Part shown: positions 7,685-15,462 of the stretch, piece after piece | How the letters are laid out: every line of letters starts with the position of its first letter | Position numbering within the stretch: the stretch's first letter is position 1 | DNA from: an uncultured bacterium | GTDB taxonomy: Bacteria; Actinomycetota; Coriobacteriia; Coriobacteriales; Coriobacteriaceae | Length of the DNA: 22,750 bases | Direction of reading: 5' to 3' | Assembly (NCBI GenBank): GCA_905215095.1 | Contig: CAJMOL010000002.1 | Location: 1 to 22,750, forward strand | Notes under the pieces: generated by a model | The model's database searches: none | What the model was told of the DNA's origin: nothing | What the model saw: only the letters and a program-made list of their open reading frames with translations | Position numbers and translations under genes: made by a program

Positions 7685-9205
7685 TTACGCCTGGCGGTAA
7701 TGGTCAAAGAAGTCGGCGAGGTCTTCGAGGGACTCTTTGAGTACTTCCATGCGTGGCAGGTACACGATGCGGAAGTGATCGGGCTCGGCCCAGTTAAAGC
7801 CGCCGCCGCGCGTGATCAGGATCTTCTTCTCGTGCAGCAGGTCGAGGGCAAACTGCTCGTCATCGGTGATGTTGAACTTCTTCACATCCATCTTGGGGAA
7901 GATGTAGAACGCTGCACGCGGCTTAACCACCGAGATGCCGTCAATCTTGTTGAGCGCCTCATACACAAAGTTGCGCTGCTCGTAGACACGGCCGCCGGGA
8001 CGGATGTAGTCGTTGACCGACTGATGGCCACCGAGTGCCGTCTGAACGATCGACTGAGCCGGCACGTTGGAGCACAGGCGCATGTTAGAGAGCATGTTGA
8101 TGCCCATGATGAAGTCGCTCATGCAGCGCTGGTTGCCCGAAAGCACCATCCAGCCAATACGATAGCCCGCAATCATGTGCGACTTGGACAGACCGCTAAA
8201 GGTAACGCAGGGCAGGTCGGGGGCGAGTGATGCAATGGAGACGTGCTCGTAGCCGTCCATGCACAGGCGGTCGTAGATCTCATCGGCAAAGATCATCAGC
8301 TGATGCCTGCGTGCAATCTCGACGATGCCCTCGAGCACCTCGCGCGGATAGACGGAACCCGTGGGGTTGTTGGGGTTGATGATGACGAGGGCTTTGGTCG
8401 CGCTCGTGATCTTGGACTCCATATCCTCCAGGTCGGGATACCAATCCGCCTGCTCATCACACAGATAATGTACGGGATGACCACCAGCAAGGGTTGCGCA
8501 CGCCGTCCAGAGCGGATAGTCGGGGCTGGGGATCAGAATCTCGTCGCCATTGTCGAGCAACGCGTTCATCGAAAGCTGAATGAGCTCGGACACGCCGTTA
8601 CCCGTGTAGATATGCTCCATCTGAACGTTGGGCAGGCCCTTGATCTGCGAATACTGCATGATCGCCTTGCGCGCGGAGAACAGGCCACGCGAGTTGGAAT
8701 AGCCTTCGCAGTCGGGCAGCTGCTGGCGCATGTCCTTGATGACCTCATCGGGCGTGCGGAAACCGAAGGGCGCCGGGTTGCCGATATTGAGCTTGAGGAT
8801 GCGCTCGCCCTCGTCCTCCATACGGGCGGCCTCGTCGACGACGGGACCGCGCACGTCATACAGGACGTTATCGAGCTTGGTGGATTTAGAAAAAGTACGC
8901 ATGGTGGTGCTCCTTGCAATTTGAGCTGAGGGATGGGGTTCGGGCTTGGAATCGTTGCGGGGTGATGATGCCTCGCCTTGATCGGCGTCGCCGGCAAGCA
9001 GCCAGGAAACATCGACCTCCAAAATGCGGGCGAGCAGCTCTGCCACATCGCGCCGCGGAATCGTCTTGCCGCTCACATATTGGCTCATCTGACTCTTGCC
9101 GAGTTTTTTGCCGAGCATCTCCGATGCGCGGATCACGTCCGACTGGCGAACGTCGCGATCGGACATAGCCTGTCGCAGGCGATCGCTAAACGTCTCTTGG
9201 GCCAC
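7685..9205 (-). CDS. XRE-type DNA-binding domain fused to AlaA-like aminotransferase
   Basis: From a GTG at 9205, preceded by AAGGAGGTTCTA, the frame encodes 506 residues. Residues 5-72 form a Cro/C1-type helix-turn-helix (RLRQAMSDRDVRQSDVIRAS ... KSQMSQYVSGKTIPRR ... LEVDVSWLLAG). A Ser/Pro/Glu-rich linker (about 73-101) leads to a complete fold-I aminotransferase very like AlaA, which makes alanine from pyruvate and glutamate. Its PLP Lys is in SGLSKS (residue 341), with NPNNPTG (about 277-283) and ADEIY (Asp308) also present, so the enzyme should be active. An internal ATG at 8902 with AAGGAGCACCACC upstream would give a free 405-residue enzyme. The well-known MocR/PdxR regulators instead fuse a GntR winged helix to an aminotransferase. 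Operator-like repeats precede the gene. Confidence 0.88.
   Translation of the reverse strand: MAQETFSDRLRQAMSDRDVRQSDVIRASEMLGKKLGKSQMSQYVSGKTIPRRDVAELLARILEVDVSWLLAGDADQGEASSPRNDSKPEPHPSAQIARSTTMRTFSKSTKLDNVLYDVRGPVVDEAARMEDEGERILKLNIGNPAPFGFRTPDEVIKDMRQQLPDCEGYSNSRGLFSARKAIMQYSQIKGLPNVQMEHIYTGNGVSELIQLSMNALLDNGDEILIPSPDYPLWTACATLAGGHPVHYLCDEQADWYPDLEDMESKITSATKALVIINPNNPTGSVYPREVLEGIVEIARRHQLMIFADEIYDRLCMDGYEHVSIASLAPDLPCVTFSGLSKSHMIAGYRIGWMVLSGNQRCMSDFIMGINMLSNMRLCSNVPAQSIVQTALGGHQSVNDYIRPGGRVYEQRNFVYEALNKIDGISVVKPRAAFYIFPKMDVKKFNITDDEQFALDLLHEKKILITRGGGFNWAEPDHFRIVYLPRMEVLKESLEDLADFFDHYRQA
8900..8918 (-). promoter_or_regulatory. Internal ribosome site and ATG inside the XRE-aminotransferase gene
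   Basis: On the minus strand GCAAGGAGCACCACCATG lies in frame within the fusion gene, giving a strong Shine-Dalgarno at normal distance from ATG 8902. The product would be 405 residues, the exact standard length of AlaA, beginning right at the enzyme domain. Either two products are made, or the site is left from a former two-gene arrangement. Confidence 0.7.
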
Positions 9206-9223
9206 TAGAACCTCCTTGCTGGC

Positions 9224-9308
9224 AAAGTTCAATTTATAGAACACGAATTGAACCAAGGTTCAATTTAGGCAGCAGTATAACGCGGCACCTCATTCGAAAG
9301 TTCAATTT
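9224..9308. promoter_or_regulatory. GTTCAATT operator cluster upstream of the fusion gene
   Basis: Four copies of one motif lie in 85 bp: AAAGTTCAATTT at 9224-9235 and again at 9297-9308, and an inverted pair AATTGAACC (9246-9254) / GGTTCAATT (9257-9265) with AA between, a perfect 20-bp palindrome. They fall just upstream of the GTG start at 9205. This fits autoregulation by the N-terminal XRE domain, by analogy with Cro-type repressors. TATAAA and TATACT boxes are present on the minus strand among the repeats, but their spacing to TTGAAC is 19-20 bp. Confidence 0.65.
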
Positions 9309-9367
9309 CATAAGAAAACGAACCGAACTCCGAGATTTGCCCAAAGCGGACAATGACATGCACGCGT

Positions 9368-10225
9368 TTAGAGATATTCGAGGAAACGAGCCGCCGCGAG
9401 CGAAACGTCGGCGGTGCGGTATATGGCGTTGATCTGCCGATGAGGATGTCCCTCGAGCGGGCGCACGACAACATCGAACTGGCAGCGGCGCAAGATGAGC
9501 GCGGGAAGAATGCTCACGCCCAGGCCGTCCTCGACCATGGCCATAATCGCATAGTCATCCCAGGTCGACAGCTTGGAGCGCACCGTCAGCCCCGCCCGAC
9601 GGAACAGCGGCGTAATCTCGTCGTCGCTACCGCGTTCCAGCAGGATAAACTGCTCGTTGGCCAAATCGGCAAGGGAAACGACCTCCGCGGTGGCAAGCGA
9701 GGAGCCCGCTGGCACCACGGCCATCAGCTCGTCTTGTACCAACGGCCGCGACGCCATGCCGGCGCCGCGTGGCTCGCGCGGAATAAAGCCCAGGTCGCAG
9801 CGACCTTCCGCCACCCATTGTTCAATCTCTGAGTAATCGCCCATCAGCAACTCATAATCGACGTCCGGATGATCGGCGCGAAAGCGCGCAATCACCGGCG
9901 GCAGCACGTGGGTCGCCACACTCGAAAACGTACCGATGCAGATTTTGCCGCGCATGAGTCCACGCATCTCATCCACCCGTCGCTGCAAGCGAGTGAATTC
10001 CTCGCAGAGCGCCTCGACAGCCGGCATGACCTGCCGCCCGTCGGCAGAAAGCACTACGCCCTCGCGACTGCGGTCGAGCACCTTAAAGCCCCAATCGGCC
10101 TCAAGATCGGCCACCATACGGCTCACGCCCGACTGCGAATAGCTCAGGCGCTCGGCAGCACGCGTAAAGCTTCCGGCGCGCACCGTCTCCAGCAGCACCT
10201 GCATCTTTTGAATATTCGTTTCCAC
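9368..10225 (-). CDS. LysR-family regulator divergent from EamA exporter
   Basis: The protein has 285 residues with an N-terminal helix-turn-helix (residues 18-45, SFTRAAERLSYSQSGVSRM) and a LysR substrate-binding region (KICIGTFSSVATHVLPPVI onward). The start is a GTG at 10225 after AAAGGTGGGGG; an ATG seven codons later is possible but has no better site. It is divergent from the EamA transporter gene with a 118-bp shared promoter, the classic arrangement for a LysR protein that controls its neighbour and itself. Its effector is unknown. The fusion aminotransferase gene follows 162 bp downstream on the same strand but has its own operator region. Confidence 0.9.
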   Translation of the reverse strand: METNIQKMQVLLETVRAGSFTRAAERLSYSQSGVSRMVADLEADWGFKVLDRSREGVVLSADGRQVMPAVEALCEEFTRLQRRVDEMRGLMRGKICIGTFSSVATHVLPPVIARFRADHPDVDYELLMGDYSEIEQWVAEGRCDLGFIPREPRGAGMASRPLVQDELMAVVPAGSSLATAEVVSLADLANEQFILLERGSDDEITPLFRRAGLTVRSKLSTWDDYAIMAMVEDGLGVSILPALILRRCQFDVVVRPLEGHPHRQINAIYRTADVSLAAARFLEYL

Positions 10226-10343
10226 GACACGCCCCCACCTTTACATGAATTTTTGTCATGTTAGCCATGCATTATATTCGCTTTTCTTCTAAAGCCAGTT
10301 CACCCATAGTGAACATGCTCGGATATAGAGGGGATGTCAGCGC
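10226..10343. promoter_or_regulatory. Shared LysR/EamA promoter with two LysR-box palindromes
   Basis: Two inverted repeats occupy the gap. ACATGA / TCATGT with a 7-base spacer lies at about 10243-10261, and GTTCAC (10298-10303) / GTGAAC (10309-10314) with a 5-base spacer lies nearer the exporter. Both contain a T-N11-A core as LysR sites do. TATAAT on the minus strand (10276-10271) and TATATT on the plus strand (10273-10278) overlap between them and are candidate -10 boxes for the two divergent genes. Confidence 0.55.
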
Positions 10344-11255
10344 ATGAACAACGGACTGTTTACGTACTTAGCAGCATTGCTATTGTTTGGCTCCAACGGC
10401 ATCATCGCCGCCGCCATCGCACTGCCGAGCTCCGATATCGTGCTGCTGCGCACTTTTCTGGGAGCCCTCTCGCTTATAACCATCCTCGCCACTACCCAAC
10501 ACCATAAGTTGCAGGCGCCATCTCGTCCCCGCGAAGCCGCGGCCCTCCTCCTCTCGGGAGCTGCGCTGGGCGCCAGCTGGATTTTTCTGTTCCGCGCCTA
10601 TCAGACGATCGGCGTCGGCGTATCCTCGCTGCTGTACTACTGCGGCCCCATCATCGTCATGGCGCTCTCCCCGCTCATCTTTGGCGAAAAGCTGACCGGC
10701 GGCAAAATCACCGGCTTTATCGCCGTCGCCTGCGGTGCTTTTCTCATTGCGGCACAAGGTCTAGGCGGCAACATGCCCATTGCGGGCATCGTCTGCGGAA
10801 TCGCCTCGGCATTTTGCTATGCACTGATGGTCATTGCCAGCAAGGGAGCGCCACATATCGAAGGTCTCGAGAATTCCACGCTCCAGGTGAGCGCCGCCTT
10901 TGTAACCGCGTTGATCCTTACGCTCTTCACGCAGGGTGCCCCCTCGTTCCTCTCCCCTAGCATTGCCGCCGGCATCGATTGGCGCGCCGTTGCCATGCTC
11001 GGCGTCGTCAACACCGGCATCGGCTGCCTGCTCTACTTTAGCGCCGTCGCCAAGCTGCCCGTCCAGACCGTCGCTGTCGTCGGCTACCTCGAGCCGCTTT
11101 CGGCGGTCGTGTTCTCGGCCGCCCTTTTGGGTGAAGCCATAACACCGGTCCGCCTGATGGGCGCCGCGCTTATCATCGGCGGCGCGATTTTTTGCGAACT
11201 CGCCGGCAAACGCGCAAACGCCAAGGCTGGCATCGCCCAGACAGCACGTGCTTAA
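10344..11255 (+). CDS. EamA/DMT-superfamily transporter
   Basis: The 303-residue protein is almost entirely hydrophobic and fits ten membrane spans in two EamA repeats (roughly 1-140 and 145-290). The second repeat includes LGVVNTGIGCLLYFSAVAKL and the usual GYLEPLSAVVFSALLGE-like end. Members export amino acids, metabolites or drugs. The ATG at 10344 follows AGAGGGGATGTCAGCGC. Divergent placement from a LysR gene suggests induction by the exported compound. No substrate can be named. Confidence 0.88.
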   Translation: MNNGLFTYLAALLLFGSNGIIAAAIALPSSDIVLLRTFLGALSLITILATTQHHKLQAPSRPREAAALLLSGAALGASWIFLFRAYQTIGVGVSSLLYYCGPIIVMALSPLIFGEKLTGGKITGFIAVACGAFLIAAQGLGGNMPIAGIVCGIASAFCYALMVIASKGAPHIEGLENSTLQVSAAFVTALILTLFTQGAPSFLSPSIAAGIDWRAVAMLGVVNTGIGCLLYFSAVAKLPVQTVAVVGYLEPLSAVVFSAALLGEAITPVRLMGAALIIGGAIFCELAGKRANAKAGIAQTARA

Positions 11256-11411
11256 AAGCCCTGCTTTGAAATGCTACCTGCATAGATAAATAATCCCCAG
11301 CTGAGGATTATTGTCTAAAATAACCCGATGTGCCAAACTGCTCTTGTATGTATAAAGACGGCATAAAGTTTTTTGTCCTAGACAGATAACCGGATGTCTA
11401 AGGGAGTCCTC
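11256..11411 (+). promoter_or_regulatory. kup upstream region with hairpin and repeats
   Basis: AATAATCC (11289-11296) / GGATTATT (11305-11312) is a perfect 8-bp hairpin that may end the EamA transcript, though no long T-run follows. ATAACCCGATGT (11320-11331) recurs as ATAACCGGATGT (11386-11397), 11 of 12 bases matching, 66 bp apart. The second copy lies inside an inverted repeat TAGACA (11379-11384) / TGTCTA (11395-11400), next to the kup ribosome site. These are candidates for a KdpE-type regulator site or for translation control. I see no complete c-di-AMP (ydaO) riboswitch, which the region is too short to hold. Confidence 0.4.
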
Positions 11412-13463
11412 GTGGCACACAACAAACTGGAGGCAAACCTCCAAGACCAGCGCGGGCAAGGCGGGCACGGAGCCATCCCCCTCTCCGCTGGCATGCTGCT
11501 CGTAACGCTCGGCGTCGTCTATGGCGACATCGGCACGAGCCCCATGTACACCATGAAATCAATCGTCGCCAACAACGGCGGCATCGGTACCGTCAGCGAG
11601 GACATGATCTTGGGCGCGCTCTCGCTCGTCATCTGGACCATGACACTCGTGACCACGGTCAAGTACGTTGTAATCGCCATGAAGGCCGACAACCACAACG
11701 AAGGCGGCATCTTCGCCCTGTTCAGTCTCGTGCGCAAGGTGGCGCCATGGCTGATTCTCCCCGCCATGATCGGCGGCGCGGCGCTGCTCGCCGACGGCAT
11801 CCTCACCCCCGCCGTCACGGTTACCACGGCCATTGAGGGCCTGCGCACTATCGAGTGGGGCCACGCGCTATTGGGTGACGGGCAAGCCAACGTCATCATT
11901 ATTACCATCATCATTATCTGCGGCCTGTTTGCCATGCAGCGCGCCGGCACCTCGTCAATCGGCAAGCTGTTCGGCCCGCTCATGACACTGTGGTTCCTGT
12001 TCCTGGCAGGCGCCGGCCTGTTCAACATGCTCGGCAACCTGTCCATCTTGCGCGCGCTCAACCCCATCCGCGGCATCATGTTCCTGTTCTCGCCCATCAA
12101 CCACTCGGGTATTATGGTGCTCGGCTTCGTCTTCCTGTCGACGACCGGCGCCGAGGCGCTCTATTCGGACATGGGTCACGTGGGCAAAGCTAACATTTAC
12201 GCATCCTGGCCGTTCGTAAAGGCGGCCCTTATCCTCAACTATCTGGGTCAGGGCGCTTGGCTGCTCGCCAATAACTCCAACCCCCAGATGCTCGCGATGG
12301 ATATCGTCAACCCGTTCTATATGATGCTTCCCGAGCCCCTGCGCCCCTTTGCCATCGTGCTTTCGGCCGTGGCGGCCATCATTGCCTCGCAGGCGCTCAT
12401 CACCGGCGCATTCTCGCTGGTGTCCGAGGCCAGCCGTTTGGACCTTATGCCGCACATGCAGGTCTTCTACCCTGCCGAGACCAAGGGCCAGCTCTACATC
12501 CCCATGGTCAACAACGTCATGCTCGTGGGCTGCGTCATCGTGGTGCTGCTGTTCCAGAACTCGGCGCATATGGAAGCCGCCTACGGCCTTGCCATTACGC
12601 TGACTATGATGTGCACCACGCTGCTGCTCTTCTTCTACCTGCACGAGGAGCGCAAGCTCAAGGTTGCTCCGTGGATCTTCGCGGCCTTCTTCCTTTTGCT
12701 CGAAGGCTTCTTCTTCGTGAGCTCGCTCACCAAGTTCTTCCACGGTGGCTATTTCACCATTTTGATGGCCATGCTCATCATGGGCATTATGGTGTGCTGG
12801 TACAACGGCACGGCGGTCGAGCAGCGCCAGTTTACGCTGCTGCCGCTGCGCAGCTACCTGCCGCAGCTCAAGCGCCTGCGCGACGACGATCGCTATGAGC
12901 GCATGAGCGACAACGTCGTGTACCTGACCAAGGACACCCATACCGACTACATCGACCGCGATATCGTCTACTCGATCTTGGACAAGCATCCCAAGCGCGC
13001 TCGCGCCTGGTGGCTCGTGAATGTCGAGACCATGGACGAGCCGCATACCTTTGCCTATTCGGTCGAGACGTTCGGCACCGACTACGTGTTCCGCGTGCAT
13101 CTGTACCTGGGCTACAAGATCAACCAGCGCGTCAATGCCTACCTGCGTCAGGTTGTTCAGGACCTGGCTGCCACCGGCGAGCTGCCGCCGCAGACGCATG
13201 ACTACTCGGTCTACAAGGATCCGGGTAACATCGGCACGTTCAAGTTCGTCCTGATCCGTAAGCTTCTGGCGCCCGAAAGCGATGTGGAGCCGAGCGAGCG
13301 TACGGCCATCACGCTCAAGTACATCATCCGTCGCGCCGCCGGCACGCCTGCGCGTTGGTACGGCCTGGAGAACTCCAACGTGAGCTTTGAGTACGTGCCG
13401 CTGTTCACCAAGTTCAAAGCCGTGAACAAGATGCAGCGCCTGGCCCCCAACGAGCGCCCGTAG
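11412..13463 (+). CDS. kup: Kup-type potassium uptake transporter
   Basis: Kup proteins take up K+ with protons. The family signature GVVYGDIGTSPMYTM is at residues 35-49, and DGILTPAVTV, STTGAEALYSDMGH and ASQALITGAFSL mark further conserved membrane segments. About twelve spans fill the first 450 residues and a soluble C-terminal domain the rest. Length from the GTG at 11412 is 683 residues, normal for the family. That GTG is preferred over the in-frame ATG at 11394 because AAGGGAGTCCTC directly precedes it and the ATG has no ribosome site. The genes after it are a small membrane protein and a KdpDE-type pair, so potassium-dependent control of kup is likely. No kdpFABC genes are present. 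Confidence 0.95.
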   Translation: MAHNKLEANLQDQRGQGGHGAIPLSAGMLLVTLGVVYGDIGTSPMYTMKSIVANNGGIGTVSEDMILGALSLVIWTMTLVTTVKYVVIAMKADNHNEGGIFALFSLVRKVAPWLILPAMIGGAALLADGILTPAVTVTTAIEGLRTIEWGHALLGDGQANVIIITIIIICGLFAMQRAGTSSIGKLFGPLMTLWFLFLAGAGLFNMLGNLSILRALNPIRGIMFLFSPINHSGIMVLGFVFLSTTGAEALYSDMGHVGKANIYASWPFVKAALILNYLGQGAWLLANNSNPQMLAMDIVNPFYMMLPEPLRPFAIVLSAVAAIIASQALITGAFSLVSEASRLDLMPHMQVFYPAETKGQLYIPMVNNVMLVGCVIVVLLFQNSAHMEAAYGLAITLTMMCTTLLLFFYLHEERKLKVAPWIFAAFFLLLEGFFFVSSLTKFFHGGYFTILMAMLIMGIMVCWYNGTAVEQRQFTLLPLRSYLPQLKRLRDDDRYERMSDNVVYLTKDTHTDYIDRDIVYSILDKHPKRARAWWLVNVETMDEPHTFAYSVETFGTDYVFRVHLYLGYKINQRVNAYLRQVVQDLAATGELPPQTHDYSVYKDPGNIGTFKFVLIRKLLAPESDVEPSERTAITLKYIIRRAAGTPARWYGLENSNVSFEYVPLFTKFKAVNKMQRLAPNERP

Positions 13464-13524
13464 GCGCCGACGGGTTGCATGGAGTTGGTTTTCGATGGAC
13501 AAGATTGAGGCCGGGGAGGTAAAC

Positions 13525-13719
13525 ATGGATACAAAGGCGCTCGATGGCCGTGAGGCGGTGGTCGAAATGGTGCGTGAGGCGCGCGTCGACGCCGCCGAAG
13601 ATCGGTTCTTTACGAATCGTGCCAACATGGACATGGCCGATCGCGTGATTTCGATCGTGGTGACGGTGCTTGTCGCGGCGTGCGTGTGCGCACTGCTCGC
13701 GCACGTGCTGTTTGTCTAA
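13525..13719 (+). CDS. 64-residue single-span membrane protein in the kup locus
   Basis: The ATG at 13525 has GGGGAGGTAAAC before it, a strong ribosome site; an in-frame ATG ten codons earlier has none close by. Residues 1-40 are charged and soluble, and residues 41-64 are one hydrophobic helix ending at the C-terminus, so the topology is tail-anchored. It lies 61 bp after kup, ahead of the terminator, so it is cotranscribed with kup. I know no family for it. By position it could be an accessory or regulatory subunit of Kup, as small membrane peptides are for other transporters; that is inference. Confidence 0.7.
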   Translation: MDTKALDGREAVVEMVREARVDAAEDRFFTNRANMDMADRVISIVVTVLVAACVCALLAHVLFV

Positions 13720-13750
13720 CGACCGCAGGTTGCAAAGGCTTTACACTTGG

Positions 13751-13812
13751 AACCACCACAAGGGGAAACCACCACAAGGGTGCCTGTCCCCTTTGTGGTG
13801 GTTTTTGTTTTT
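13751..13812 (+). terminator. Terminator with two alternative 5' arms, REP-like core
   Basis: AACCACCACAAGGGG (13751-13765) and AAACCACCACAAGGG (13766-13780) are tandem copies, and a single 3' arm, CCCCTTTGTGGTGGTTT (13788-13804), can pair with either. T-runs at 13802-13812 make it an intrinsic terminator after the small membrane protein gene. The loop region GGTGCCTGTCCCC resembles a short element scattered in many bacterial genomes (REP-like), from memory. It separates the kup transcript from the kinase gene. Confidence 0.7.
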
Positions 13813-13832
13813 GAGAGAGGGGCGGGACGCTG

Positions 13833-15458
13833 ATGGACGTTCGTACGGACGGCGATATTGCCGATAGTTTTTGGTGGCGGCGCACAACGCTGACGCGCCG
13901 CACTCCTCTGTATGACGCCTGCGTATCGGTGGGGCTGCTGGTCGCGGCGACGATTGTGGGCGCGCTGCTCGACCATCCGGGTCTCGCGCCGAGCATCATG
14001 ATTGTCTATGTGTTCGCCGTTCAGCTGTGCGCATTCTTTACCTGGAGTCGCCTGTATTGCTTGCTGAGCTCGGCTGCCGCCGTGGCGCTCTACAACTTCT
14101 TGTTTGTCGACCCGCGCTACTCGCTGTCGCTTATCGACCGCGGCTATCCCGGCATGTTCTTCATCATGTTTGTGGTCTCGCTTGTGTCGAGCTCGATTGC
14201 GTTGGCCCTGCGCCGCGCCTTGGCACAGGCTGCCGCCAGCGACCGTCGCACGCATATGGTACTCGAGACCAACCGCATGCTGCAGCGGTGCGCCGATCAG
14301 CAGCAGATTGTCCATGCCATGGCAACGCAGCTGGCGCGTCTTTCGGGCTGTCCGGTCGTGTGGTACAGCGCCGACGCCGAGGGCGATGACCTGCTGCCGC
14401 GTGCGACGTACACGGCCGTGGGTGACGCCGCGCCGGTGCATGAACTGGCGCCGCAGATGCCGCCGCGGCTCTCGGCGTCCGCCTATGTGGGAACGCCGCT
14501 CGACGCCACGTTTGGCGGCTCGGCGTTTTATGGCATCTACCTGACGGTTCGCACAGGCGACGGCTTCGTGCGCTCGGGCGACCCCGCCTCGGTGGTGGGC
14601 GTGCTGGCTATCGTTGCCGCGCCCGACGTGCTGACGCACGAGGAGCGGATGCTGGCCGATGCCATCGTGAGCGAAGGCGAGCTGGCGCTCGATCGCGCCC
14701 GCGCCATGGAGGCCCGCGAGGAGGCGGCGGTGCTCGCCAAAAACGAACAGTTGCGCGCCAACCTGCTGCGCTCCATCTCGCACGATCTGCGCACGCCGCT
14801 TACCAGTATTTCGGGAAATGCCGACGTGCTGCTCGACCAGGGCTCGACCGGCACCGCGGTGCTCGATGCCCAGACGCGCCGCGGCCTGCTTCTATCCATT
14901 CGCTCGGATGCGCTGTGGCTCAACGCCACCGTCGAGAACCTGCTCGCCATCACCAAGCTCGAGGGTGGCGGTATGCGCCTGTCGACCACACTCGAGCTCA
15001 TGGACGATATCGTCGAGGAGGCGCTGCGCCACGTAAGTCCGGCCGTGCGCGAGCACGACCTTAAGGTAGTGGCGTGCGATGAGCCGGCGCTCGTCAACGT
15101 CGATGCGCGCCTGATGGTGCAGCTGGTGGTCAATCTGGTGAACAACGCCATCACCTATACGCCTGCGGGCTCGCATATCATGATTTCGATTAGCGTCGAC
15201 GATGGACGCGTGGCGTGCTCGGTGGCCGATGATGGTCCGGGCATCGCACCCGAGGATCGCGAGCTGATCTTCGAGTCGTTCTATACCGCCAACCACGGTC
15301 TGGCTGACAGTCACCGCAGCGTGGGCCTGGGTCTTTCGCTCTGCCGCTCCATTGCGCTGGCGCATGGCGGTAGCATAGAGGTTGCCGCGGCGGACCCGCA
15401 CGGCTCGGTCTTTACGATTGAGCTTCCCGTCGCCGACGTTTCGTTTGATAAGGAGTAG
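13833..15458 (+). CDS. KdpD-like sensor histidine kinase without the N-terminal KdpD/Usp half
   Basis: The 541-residue protein begins near the membrane part: four spans at about 27-48, 53-71, 74-94 and 105-129, as in KdpD (DUF4118). A GAF-like domain (about 145-295), the histidine box SISHDLRTPLTS (His317) and an ATPase domain with NLVNNAITYTP (434-444), DDGPG (466-470) and GLGLSLCRS (499-507) follow. Full-length KdpD of about 900 residues has an extra 350-400-residue cytosolic sensor half, with an ATP-binding and Usp domain, at its N-terminus; it is absent here. The start ATG 13833 has a GGGGCGGGA-type site, rather distant. Its stop lies 4 bp before the regulator start, so the two are coupled. 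It probably senses potassium or cell-envelope state for kup. Confidence 0.9.
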   Translation: MDVRTDGDIADSFWWRRTTLTRRTPLYDACVSVGLLVAATIVGALLDHPGLAPSIMIVYVFAVQLCAFFTWSRLYCLLSSAAAVALYNFLFVDPRYSLSLIDRGYPGMFFIMFVVSLVSSSIALALRRALAQAAASDRRTHMVLETNRMLQRCADQQQIVHAMATQLARLSGCPVVWYSADAEGDDLLPRATYTAVGDAAPVHELAPQMPPRLSASAYVGTPLDATFGGSAFYGIYLTVRTGDGFVRSGDPASVVGVLAIVAAPDVLTHEERMLADAIVSEGELALDRARAMEAREEAAVLAKNEQLRANLLRSISHDLRTPLTSISGNADVLLDQGSTGTAVLDAQTRRGLLLSIRSDALWLNATVENLLAITKLEGGGMRLSTTLELMDDIVEEALRHVSPAVREHDLKVVACDEPALVNVDARLMVQLVVNLVNNAITYTPAGSHIMISISVDDGRVACSVADDGPGIAPEDRELIFESFYTANHGLADSHRSVGLGLSLCRSIALAHGGSIEVAAADPHGSVFTIELPVADVSFDKE

Positions 15459-15462
15459 CGCT

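Noticed and set aside
11256..11411. c-di-AMP (ydaO) riboswitch before kup
   Set aside because: Such riboswitches are common before potassium genes, but the region is short and none of the expected conserved helices could be traced.
11955..13634. 559-residue open frame opposite kup
   Set aside because: Rich in His, Arg and Gln with no motif; it mirrors the Kup coding sequence.
13716..14783. 355-residue minus-strand open frame opposite the sensor kinase
   Set aside because: No domain, Arg/His/Gln-rich shadow composition, and it runs across an intrinsic terminator.
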